Assembly (NCBI GenBank): GCA_013368445.1 | Contig: JAACJO010000013.1 | Coordinates: forward strand, 124,001-188,000 | DNA: 64,000 nucleotides | DNA from: Leucocoprinus leucothites | Lineage: Eukaryota; Basidiomycota; Agaricomycetes; Agaricales; Agaricaceae | Reading direction: 5' to 3' | Part shown: piece by piece, positions 53,158-64,000 of the stretch | How positions within the stretch are numbered: the first letter of the stretch is position 1 | Layout: every line of letters starts with the position of its first letter | Position numbers and translations under genes: made by a program | Notes under the pieces: generated by a model | Told to the model about the DNA's origin: nothing | Database searches by the model: none | What the model saw: only the letters and a program-made list of their open reading frames with translations

Positions 53158-55674
53158 GACAGCACGGATCCAAGGTACCTTTCTAGCAACTAGGTGTCGT
53201 TTGACGGAGGTGGATCAACAAATCATTTCGACAAGTATTCTGGAAAGTGGTTAGAGAACTTTGCTGTTAAACCTATCGCTGCTCCGCGAAATCCGGGAAC
53301 CAGGTCAAAGGGTGTTTTTATCTACACGACGTTTAGGCACTCCATCCGCTAGAACCTTATTACTCACCACACGAAAAGAGAGACAGAGAGATACTGTTTC
53401 TTGGAAACGATATGTGCGTTCACTTTCAATTCATATGTCCACTAACAATAGATAAATCCTACATAGTTTACGTCCCCTAGAAACCATATGCGCAAAAAAA
53501 AAAAACACACGATAATCATAAAATACGAAATAAACGTCAACCGTCGTGGCAAAATGTACTACTACTACATACCTCGGCCGCCGTCTCGGTCAGTTGTTGT
53601 CAACGATCCAATGAAGTTACTATTATTGTTTATGAGAAGGGTCGTCTGTCAAGTACTCAAAGTATTGGTGTTCAGGCCCAGGAATGATTGGCGGTTTCCT
53701 GAGTTCCTGAGATTTTGGTGTAGTACGTCATGGCAGTGTAAGGGAATTTGAAGATCCAGTGTAGTCGGACGGTGACGACGGATTGACTGCCAACGGAGTT
53801 TTGATTGAGGGGCGCCGGTGTGTTGAGGGGGATGTCATTATTGTGCCAATGACGGTGACATTTTTGTTGGCTTGGCGGTGGAAGTTGTGATATTAAGGGT
53901 GAGGGGTGAAGAGGTTGTGAGTTTTACACACTGGGTATATACTTGACATTTGGTTGAGAGGTAACCTGATAAGATAGGCTTGGTGAAGTGGGTTAACCTA
54001 AGTGCCGGTGGTAACGCATTATCAGGGATTCGGCAGTGGTGTAAGTGTCTATGTGGTTGGCTAGTAGCCAGTGAGTCAGAATTGTCGGAAGATAAGTGGT
54101 ACCGTTTGTCATTGCAGAAATATACTCTCAGTTATCTACTAATGACAAGACAGTTTGATGATCGACATTCTACACACATTTTCATTACTCGTGCGTTTTC
54201 GGTTCTCTCATCAACAACCCACTTTCATCCAACTCAATACAAAAGTGACCAATGTGCATGCAAGATACTATATGAGTGCTGCCAACAACGAACTTGATCA
54301 ATATGATACTACCTGCCACGCGTCTAGCTGCAGTAAATATATATACACACATCATATCATCTACCTAAAAAGACGCTCACTCGAATGCATCTGGAATCTT
54401 GAAGATACAGTATGTCAAAGGAAGGCGCTCGGCATCGGTGATCCAATCGCTTCTCCGCCATTTTGATATGTATATATATATGTACATCAATACTTGACTC
54501 ACTTTGTCATGTCGTGATTGAATTCAATGTATGCTTATGGTGATTGAAGCTAACTGTGAATAGCGGGATGAAGATGATGAGGACCTGGGAAACCTTGGGT
54601 TGGTTCTTCTCAAGTTCTCTCTCTCGTAAAACTTTTCTATTTTTTTTTTCGGTGCCGTGCTGTTCAAAGCTTTGTTGTTGGGCGGTTGATAACGTTGTTT
54701 TCAGACATGCATATAGTTTCCTTGACGAAGGACAAGACTGACTTGGGCGGGCGCGCCAGATTAGGAGGGTATGTAATTAAGAGTCTAGACTCTAGATGAT
54801 GACGATGGATGCTTCGACTTTGATTCTGAAGGGCAAGAAGGTGGCAAAGGAAGGAATGCTAAGTACTAAGTATTGGGGATGAGTAGTGTAATGAGCTCAT
54901 GATCATCATGCGATGTGTCGGGCCAGTACGGTTCTCGGGGGTTGGATCTACAAAAGGGTGGTAAGCGGAGAAGGCAAATCCGATCTCCCGGGTTACCGCC
55001 TCGTCAAAGGTTTGTACCCAATGCAAGCACAACAATGCCAGTTTCTTTATTTCGAAATTGGTCGACGAGGGGGGGGAGGGGAGAGAAGAAGAAAAGAAAG
55101 AAGAAGCTCAGGGCTGTAGAAACGAAATCTGATATCCGGATATCATAAAATCTGGGCCCCTAAAGTATCTTTAAGGGAGGGCAATGAGGGAGGAGGATTT
55201 GAATTGAATTACATAATTGGGTAAAGAAGGAAGAGATGATTATCTATGACTATCTACAGCGAAATGAAAGTACAAATTTCCTGTTCAATATGGGAGAGAC
55301 GCCAGAGACGGTGCCGAGAGCGAGGAAGGAAGGGGGGGGGATGAGAAACGGGCTGCTCTGGAGAAATAAGAAGAGGTCCGGAAAATCCGAGAGAAGAAGC
55401 GTTATGCAGTCGCTACATGTGAAAGGCGAAGCGGTTTGCCTGGGGTGAAATGCGGGGTAAAAGGAGAATGCGGAGATAGGTGGGATTTGGCAAGGTTTGT
55501 GCAAAAGATCTTAAGATTCGGTGAGTGGGAGATTTGATCAGTGCCAGGACCCCGAAACCTACAGGAATATATTTGAATAGGGGCCGCGTGGGAGGGAGGG
55601 GAATGATATAGGATATGAGTCGGGTTGTGTTGTGGGGGGGGATACAGGATTTTACTCTTTGCAAAAGCACACAA

Positions 55675-57955
55675 ATGTCCTTCTTCTCGCCGTCCCAGTA
55701 CGAGCCCCAGGTCCGTCAGAAAGGCTTCCAGCTGCCTTCGCCTGGCCCAGATACACATCCTACAACGACTTCCCCACCTCCCTCACATCACGATCTCTTT
55801 GCAGGCGTCGGTGGGATGAGCAACACTGCTACACATCCAGGCGCAGCAGGTCATCATCCTCATTCCTATCTTGCTGATCCATTCCGCAAGTTTCCTGCAG
55901 CGGATTCGTCTCTGGATTTTGGAGATGAGTTGGCCTCGCTGATTGAGAGACCGTCGTCGGCGCAGCAGCAGCATCAGCAGCAGCAACAACATCCAGCAGC
56001 AGCCGGAGGAGGCCGGCCCGCTACGTATGACGATGCGGGCTATCATCGTCCACACAACATCTTTGACATCTCTGCACCCACTCAAGCTCATCATCAGCAA
56101 CAGCAGCAGCAGACTCAGTTGGCGTCTTCGGCATCGTCCACGGCGTCGGCTTTCCCCCATGAAGCAGGTGGCCCGCCTCCCGGTTTCAATTCGACACTGC
56201 CTGCCCTGAATTCATCTATGCGCTATGAACCTCATCCTGATCCCCCAACACAACACCCGCCCAGCAGTTTTCCATCCACCCATTTTTCGCGCCATACTCC
56301 TTCGCCTATTCATCATCCACCTGCACATGGCCACCATCATGCACAGAGTCGATCAAGGTCTAGGTCAAGACCGCCTTCAGGTGGAGGTGCTGGGCCTGCA
56401 CGGACCACCAGGACGAGGAGAAACAATAGTGTCAGCAGTACTTCCCCTCCTCCACATACTCCAGGTGTACGCCCTCAGGCGATTGTCATCCCCGGAACAC
56501 ACTCCCATCACAGGATGGCTGCAAGTCTTGGGGGAGGCGGTTGGTTCATGAACTCGCATTCCTCTGCCTCAGATTTCTCCCTCCCGACACCCGATTCTCT
56601 GCACTCTCATGCTCATACCCACTCCCATTCGCACTCTCACCAGGGCTATACGCCCTTTTCTCTCAACTCTCCGACTGATATGCATCTCCCACCCTTATCG
56701 CATTCGTTATCGCACAGCGGCCACATTTCTCAGCTCGGAGGTGCTGGAAGTGTACCCAAAGAACCACCGCACGGGCATCTCAGTCTCTCTTCGAGCATCG
56801 GATCGAATGGAACCATCGTGAATGGTATCAACGGTCTCGGCCTTGCTGGGATGTCGCCGCCCCATTCACATGCCGTCGTTGGTACTACTCAGACCACGGG
56901 TGTCAATTCCATCTCCCAAGCCCACACTGCTGCGGAGAAGCAGGCTGCGATTGCGAATGAGAAGAGAAGGAGAAGGAGGGAATCGCATAATGCGGTTGAG
57001 AGGAGACGGAGGGATAATATCAATGAAAAGATTAGTGAACTTGCGACGTTGATTCCGGAGTGTATGCTTGACGTCGGTGAGTATCATTCATGAACCGTTT
57101 GTCGTTTGAGACTCAGCTTGTGTAGGCACAGGAACACCCAATTTGGAGGATCAGCTTTTATCCCCTATTTCACCCGTCGATGTTGTCCCGGGATTGAAGA
57201 AAGAAGACGATGGTGGTGCTACTGCAACACCTGGATCAGAAGCAGGCGTCGTAAAAGCCAATAAAGGCATGATTCTACGAAAGAGTGTCGAATACATTCG
57301 GTGCGCATCCACTCTACTTTTTAATCTCCTCAGCACTTACCGTTGATACAGATACCTACAACAACTCGTAACAGCCCAAGGCGCGCGTAACCGCGAACTT
57401 GAACAAGAGCTCAAAGTCTACCGCGGTAGCGATAGTAACGGTACAGGAGGCGGAAGTAGCAGCACTGATGGTGGAGGAGGAGGATCCGCTTCACCTGAAG
57501 CTTCCGGACCTCTCCTATCCAGTACATCCACCAATACTTCGACTAGCACAACGACCGAAATGGGAGCGGGAGCTTCCCTACCTTCAGATGACATGATCCT
57601 CGCTTCCGCAGGTGCTACCAACGGCACCAACGGTAATGGTATGGGACCCGGAACATCGTTTGCTGGAGGGTTTACGCTGCCGCCTACGAATGAGGATGAT
57701 GAGTTGATGGATATGGATTCTTCTCTTCATCATCATCACCAACAGCAGCACCAGCAGCATCAGCAAGAGTTTCAGCAGAGAGGAGGATCGGAGGAGGAGA
57801 GTTTGAGTCCTGGTGGGAGTATTGAGGATGATAGTCCGTTGATGCAGGAAGCGGAGAGGGGGAGGACGAGGGATGTTCGACGTGCTGGTGGAGAGCAACA
57901 GCAACAGGAAGGGCTTGGAGTGGGGATGATGGGGATGATGGCTATGGAGACATGA
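55675..57955 (+). CDS. bHLH transcription factor (CACGTG-type E-box binder)
   Basis: Reconstructed as 55675-57076, 57126-57300 and 57352-57955 (726 residues). The ATG at 55675 (MSFFSPSQYEPQ) is preferred over an upstream in-frame ATG. The basic region reads ESHNAVERRRRDNINEK. His438, Glu442 and Arg446 are the residues that specify CACGTG sites in USF/MITF/Myc-type proteins. Helix 1 (NEKISELATLIPE) and helix 2 (KGMILRKSVEYIRYLQQLV, ~514-533) are separated by an unusually long loop of nearly 50 residues rich in Pro, Gly and Asp. Introns 57077-57125 and 57301-57351 fall inside the loop and helix 2. The flanks are low-complexity: poly-Gln, poly-His, His-Ser repeats and Gly/Ser runs, as is common in fungal regulators. 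It acts as a nuclear dimer; its targets are unknown. Confidence 0.9.
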
Positions 57956-60900
57956 TGTGTATGAGTATGAGTATGCGTTTCTTGGTTTTTTTGTTAAAGA
58001 TATCAAAGGTTGGAGGAGGATGTATGGGATTTATATCGCTGATTTATCTTTTTCTTTGTGTGTTTTTTGCACTCTCTCACTTGTTGTATGCGTACCTCTA
58101 TCCGTCGTCTCTTCTCTCTCTCTTTTTTCTTGATGATTTACCTTTTTCAACGAATGGTTTACCTATCCCTCTTACCCCCTATCCACTTACCACTTACCAT
58201 CACACTATCACACTATGTGAATTCGTTCGCTGTTACTTGAAAGGGAGACGTAAAAAACCACTGTTTTTGTGCTTTATCCAATGCCCTCCTCTCGAGTTTC
58301 CACCTCCCCTGTCTATCGATCGACCCAATCAACTTATCCAATCCCACCCACCTTCCTGTCCATTGATCGAACCAATTAAACGGTTTTACGTCGTTTTTCT
58401 TTTTTTGTAATCTACTTTTTTTTTCGTTCAGACGATCGTAGAGTAACTAACACCCCCCCCCCCCCCCCGATTATCGGCTGTTTTACATCCCCTTCTTATG
58501 CGTATCCGTTACTGCGCGGTATCCACCCCCATCTCCTTTCCCCTCCCTCTCTTTCACAAAGTCTATAAAATCCCCACGCACAGAGGCGCGCGGCACCGAT
58601 CGTCGATCATCGATCATGGACCCAGCTCTTAGGTTTATATGAACCCCGAATAACCGGACGCTCGGTGGTTGGGCTCGGTGGCCGCTGCCTCGGCTTTTTC
58701 GTCATCCCGCTGAGCCTTTTTGTCAATGAGGGCGACGTTGGTTTTTACTTTACTTGGCTCACGACCCTGGGCTCTGGACCCTTGACCCTGGTGTTGATGA
58801 GGTGATGATGTGGTCGGCCGATTTGTGGGTGGGTTGGAGATGAAATTTCGGGCGAAGGTTGTGAGTTGGCTTTACAGGGTCCCCACGCACATACACACAC
58901 CCGGACGCGCGCTACGAGGGCGCTACTACTTGAGAAGTAATATGAGCGATATTGTCGTGTCAAAATCTCTGTCTCTGCCTCTCCGATCCAGGACCGTGGC
59001 TCTGCCCAGACGGAAGGCTGTACATACCAAGGGGTTATCGATCTCCGATTTTTTTGATGTCGAAGCCAGAGGGCGTCTACAGAATCTCGCTCTCCGCTCG
59101 TTTGTTCCTCCCGAGTCCTTCTTACGAGTCGCGGTCTCGCCCGTCGTCCAGGAACACCCGACAGGGACTTATGTTCAAATGGAGAGAGCAGTGTTTATAT
59201 TAAGTCATTATGTGGGGGACCTTGGACTTGACTTGATGGTGGCTGTCATTGATCTTGACGGGTGTGTTATTTTTCTTGATGTCGAGGGCGAGTTCTTTTT
59301 TTTGGGGAGGAGGCGAGTTTTTTTTTTGACGTTGTAAATGCGTAGTGGCGCATGTCAAGTGGGGAGGCTGTGGGGCCTCCGAGAGGATAGGATATCCGAT
59401 TCTCGCTGGTTCTGTTTTGTTTCTTTTCTTGGGAAGGGGATGTTGAGGACTCCGGTGCTTCAAGGGGTATGTGCCAATACTCATTGCGTGGTTTACCGAC
59501 TCTCGCTACCGTTGAGCTCGGCTACATACTATCTTGCGGGTGGGGGAAATGAGATAGATGCGATCCGGTTGTCGGTAAGCTGCCAGTGATGGTCGGCTGT
59601 TGCAGCTTTGCTGTGGCGCTCTCGGTTGCGGTTGTTGTTGTCCCTGGAAGGGTTGTGCGTGTCCCAGTTGGTGGTGGTACTGCCGTGCCCGTTGCCGATG
59701 GATGATAGAAGTTGGCAGAAGTTGGAGGTTTGGTGGATCGTTCAGGGCTGCTTTGATTTTGGGTTGGCTCTTTCTTGTCAAATTTCAAAAGTACGGGAGC
59801 TATTTTTCCTTTTGGATTTGTAGTATCCTGTGGTGTATCATAACCATTCCTTCCTTATCCTCTATATTTTACTTATACCCACTTCATCCCTCTTTGTGAT
59901 TGTACGCGTTTTTCTTCTTGTCTAAATAGTCATATCCTTGTGTATATGTATATGTATCCCTCAAAGTTTCGTTCTTGAGCTTCTACTAGCTGTGCCTTAC
60001 GGACTTTTCGCGTGGTTGTATCCGAATTTCCGACTTCTTTTCTGGCAGCAGACAACTCTTCTTCAAAATGTCACATTCGGCAATCTTTTTTCATTTATAA
60101 ATATAATGACTTTTTCGCCAGGACTTCAGAGAACGAGATTTACCGAAGATTACGCGCTAATGTATGTGTTTGTAAGAGAAGGTTTTGGCTATACATTTGG
60201 AAAGGGTATATGTGTGAAGTAATCTGTGAAGGAATGCGTTATTCTTGGAAGAACGGGTTTCTCGGGGCATGTCAACTGTGACTGAAAGAGTTTTGTATTG
60301 GAAAGAGATTATGGACAGGTAAAATCGCTGAATGGTGAATCTCTGACAGTCGAGTCATTGAAAGGACGGAACGGAGCATAATATTCGTACTTTACACTCG
60401 GGACACCTCAACGGGTCCCTTGGGCCAAGAGTAGCCTTGGCTTTCGAAGCGCCTCGAGGTGTTTGTGCTTTCGAACACATTAACAGCCTCGCGTATTTTG
60501 AGCCTGAATACTAAAAATTGAAATTGGCTGCCGTGATTGTCAGTTTAAAGTTCGTCTTACTGTACAATAAAGCTCGAATAAAGCTTTCCGCGGTGCAAGC
60601 CAAGGACCAATGGGAAATTCTCAGAGTTCGAGTTCAATGAGGCTGACGAGAATAGGGTAAGCAGTATTACATCGAGACCGGTCCTCGAGGCGGGTTGCGT
60701 CGTAGTGAAAATGAAGCTTCCCAACGGGCAGGCCCCCGAATCGCCGTGTAGGTCTCCATTACGATGATCATAGTGTACTTTGACAGGGGCCGTCACGGCG
60801 GTGAGGTGCGCAGTCAGACCTTGGCAGCATCTCTCTGAGGAACTGTACCGACTTACAAGAGAATCAATGGCCGAAGAATGGAAAGTCCAGGACGTGCGCC

Positions 60901-63900
60901 AAGCTGCATTGAGCTCCAAAGGGTTCGGCCTAGCCGCTTTTTTACGGACAAAAGTTAATGGGGTCGACGAAGCGTACTGCGGCTTCCACTTTCGTGATCC
61001 CGTTCCCTTACACTATTGTGCTCTGAGCAGCAATAGCTTCTCACAGCTCCCCCCCACCCCGTAACAGGTATCAGCTTCCGGGATATAGTTTACAGCTTGG
61101 GGAAAACACTTTGACTTGACGTATCATCTCGTCCTTGGCTATCAGGGTACGCTCGACATTGTATTTTGTGTTCGTGAGAATCACTCATTGAATAGGCGTG
61201 CATGCACCAACTTGGCGGCACGCTTCTGGCGATGGAAGATGTGCTGATCCTCCTGAATGCTTGGGAAGCTACCGCCTTAATTGTTCATTTTGGGCCAGGG
61301 AGAGAACGTTCCTAGCGGCGGGAACTCGAAGCCACTTTCGCTCCAAGGGGCGGAGAAAGATCACTAACTCCAGGTCCACGAATCAAAACTCAAGAACGAC
61401 CCCTTGCAAGAGGTTCGGCAAAACTCCTGGCTGCCATTATATAGGCACCACACTCGTCAAAAAACTTCAGATCTTCCAGCAGCAGAGAAGTTTTGATTTT
61501 ATATCTGCCAAGCCATCGAGAGCTCCATGTGTGAGGGCACTGGTTCGCGGATGGCATGAGAGAATTGCTATAGCGTGTCCCAGCAAGAATACTCGAAGGG
61601 TGGCGGTCCCAAGATAGACGCCCGAAACCGGTAGCTTACAAGCCGATTTGAACTCCGAAATACCGTGGTAACGATCCGGCTATTTGGCGGGATGCTAGAA
61701 CCTGGCCAGAGATGCAACGTTCTCGAGCTTGACATTGACACATTCCCATACCTGGCTTAGCCAAGTCCTGCTCTCATGTCTAGTTTTTCGGCTGCCGGCA
61801 TAGAGAACCACCAAGTTGTCGAGTGGATTCATATCGGCAATGCTAATTAGTTGGGCGAAAGGGGCAGTTGTACAGTATACGGTCTCTCCAGGCCTCACAG
61901 CCAGGATCAAGCCAACATTCAGAAGGTGCTTTCTCGACCTCACCAGGTATAACAGTATGGAGTGGCTGGCGGTAGAGCGCCACTATCAGAGCCATGAGGC
62001 TGGCTGAAGTTAGATTTCTCCAATCTCACAGCTGGTCCATAGAGATTCGACGAAGCACGACATATCTAAGACGGAAGTAGCCCAAGATAAGTGGGTGGGT
62101 TCCTTGTCTATGGCATCTCTCCATTCTCCTTTCGAATCTTCCGGTGTCGTCGGCCTGCCCCTCCCAACCTTGATCTCGTATGCTCCGAGCCATGAGGTGT
62201 TTGGTGCTAGGAATAGACTTTACCGTGTCGGTATGCCCTCCTATAAAAATATGCTGATTTAAGTACGGAGTTTTCAAAGAGGCGCCTAACACTGGCCGTC
62301 CGTTGTCGGGACTTTATTTCAGGTTGAGAAGCTAGGGAATCGAATGAATGTATGGGGAAGCCAGCTGATAAAGAAGAAAGATAAATACGGCACATTGATG
62401 ATGAGAACAATCTATCATCAAGTCGTGATATCAACAACTTAGCTCGGCCTTAAATTTAGTAAATCATATCCATACTATGCCTATAACAAAGGACCTCTAG
62501 GCAAGTAATTTGCCAACCCCTATTTTGCATGCAACCCCATTTATCTGCTCAGAGTAGATACGGGCTGGACTCAGAGCACGTAGTCACCGAGATTGTCTGC
62601 CTTTGAGCAAGCAGAATTACCCACAGACTCGCTTAATATTTATATCATATCAGAACAAAAAGAGAAGTAGACAAGAAGTTCAAAAACATTCGGAAGCAGC
62701 TCGCATGGAGGTGGAGCTTGCTCACGGTCCCACAGTAGTCAGGGAACCATACAATCAAGCACTTGCTCGCTGAGGTTATCTGCCCTGTGCAGATTCAGTT
62801 CAAAGTAATTAGGAGCTGATTTCCCTATTTCTTTTTACGAGATTCAAGTAAATATTGTAGAGCCAGACATGCCCACGTTTCATGGTAATTATACGTCTGC
62901 ATGGAGCGGTCTGACACAAGTGTCATTTATGAGTACTATCGACTCAATTGCGAACTCTACCGAATATAAGATCCATCAAATTCTTGCTGGACCGGACCTT
63001 TTACAGCGACTTATACGGGACAAGGCTGCTAGAGCGGAGCTTTTTAAAAGGTTTATTTGACACTAGGTCCTCTAATTACCTTTTGCTTCAGTCCGTAAAG
63101 AGATCAGTTCAATGTACAGTAGTATAGTCATCTCTCCCAATCGGCTTCAAAGACCCAATTATGGACCAATCATTCTCCTCCTGATATTCCTCAGAAACTA
63201 CGGTCACATACTCGAGAAACGGACGAATTCGCCGATTAAATGCCCGAAATCAGAAGCATAGGACAGCCTTCTATGATGTACTATTACCTCTTTTCAGTAG
63301 GCATTGTGCCTTCCCTTGATTCACAGGCATATGCACATGCAATCGAGTCAATGGTCGTCCCCGTTACGAGCTGGTAGGAAGGATACTCAACCATTGCTGC
63401 ATATTTATATGGGGAAACCTGCCTTTTCCCTGCAAGTATTTATCTGATAAGTAGCTCTTAATGAGTCTGAATTCGCCCAGTTGGTTTAGAATTTTTTAAG
63501 CCAGTTGGAAGCGTGGAATTACAAAGATCCTACGGTATGACACTGCCGGCTTCGATATCGAGTTGTGCAGTGGGAACCTAAGTATAGCCACCTTCCCTCG
63601 AGTTAGATAATCGCGGGCTCGTCCTACAGTACGGGATGATGATGATTGCCAGCGTTACAGTCGTTATTCATATTCTGCTACGAGCTATTGTGCACTGACC
63701 AGTCGAATACCATTCGTGAAAGGCTGGAACCCTGTAGAGAAATACCGGCGCGTTTTTGTTGCAAATACGGGTGTCTGGGGGATGACATTCCCGATGAGGT
63801 AGGGACAAAGGGGTTAGGATAAGATTGCGCCGCAGAAGGAAGGGCGGGTCCAATGCGGTGGAATCAAAGAATCCCAAGCTGATGAGGTCAGCCAAAAGAC

Positions 63901-64000
63901 TGGCTAAGGGTCAATGGACTTTGAAATACTTATGGAAGCTGCATCAAGGGAGATAGGTGACCTCATTGCTTCAACCTCTACCCGGGCATATCAAGGCCTA
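57956..64000. other. Gene-poor region to the window end
   Basis: About 6 kb. It starts with the bHLH 3' flank (T/C-rich). Reading frames such as 58810-59337 plus and 61198-61617 plus show no recognisable product or splice pattern. No RNA gene or mobile element was recognised. Confidence 0.5.
58453..58468 (+). repeat. Homopolymer of 16 C
   Basis: Uninterrupted run of 16 cytosines in non-coding sequence. Its exact length is sensitive to sequencing error. Confidence 0.9.

Larger units (their letters stand above)
46375..55674. other. Very long gene-poor region
   Basis: About 9.3 kb with no gene I can support. ORFs of up to 260 codons exist (for example 50819-51601 minus and 47833-48336 minus) but have no domain, splice partner or coding-like composition. 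Short repeats are listed separately. TA-rich tracts occur near 54340-54490, and purine-rich/G-run sequence near 55060-55340 precedes the bHLH gene. Confidence 0.5.

Noticed and set aside
58810..59337. 175-codon plus-strand ORF downstream of the bHLH gene
   Set aside because: Composition is like its non-coding surroundings, with homopolymer T tracts near its end and no domain.

Overview
This window looks like nuclear DNA of a filamentous basidiomycete, most likely an Agaricomycete mushroom. The genes are split by many short GT-AG introns (about 49-73 nt, a few longer). Coding sequence alternates with long gene-poor stretches. Several proteins belong to families I associate with mushrooms: expanded F-box families, low-complexity Pro/Ser/Gln/His-rich regulators and conserved unnamed proteins. 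No prokaryotic, viral, rRNA, tRNA or CRISPR feature could be supported. Exon structures were rebuilt by hand from splice motifs, reading phase and family conservation. All reconstructed coding lengths are multiples of three.

Layout. 1-3576: the 3' part of a large disordered protein with a conserved C-terminal module. 6610-7863: a class I glutamine amidotransferase-like gene with a TATA box. 8904-9555: a small unknown protein. 9849-13382 (minus): a 14-exon RECQ1-like RecQ helicase that includes a 6-nt micro-exon. 13903-16298 (minus): a Ser/Pro-rich conserved unknown. 17152-18320 (minus): a second amidotransferase, an inverted paralogue of the first.

18139-29955 is a duplication hotspot. A tandem duplication of about 2.6 kb carries the 5' end of the amidotransferase plus an F-box gene; the second copy holds a truncated amidotransferase and a frameshifted F-box gene. 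It is followed by three tandem copies of another F-box-like gene. Each copy has glutathione S-transferase (GST) sequence on its upstream side, but only the last GST (28963-29955) is complete. This reads as repeated copying of a GST/F-box module with decay of the extra GSTs.

31839-34554 (minus) encodes a bZIP transcription factor, 41809-43329 (minus) an AT-hook protein, 45553-46374 (minus) a conserved-looking unknown, and 55675-57955 (plus) a bHLH transcription factor. Between them lie long regions (34.6-41.8 kb, 43.3-45.6 kb, 46.4-55.7 kb and 58-64 kb) in which I see only small ORFs without recognisable products, short tandem repeats and diverged direct repeats.

The genes do not form an obvious pathway. 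The housekeeping and regulatory part is RecQ repair plus the bZIP, bHLH and AT-hook nuclear proteins. The accessory part is the GST/amidotransferase/F-box block, where gene birth and decay are visible side by side.
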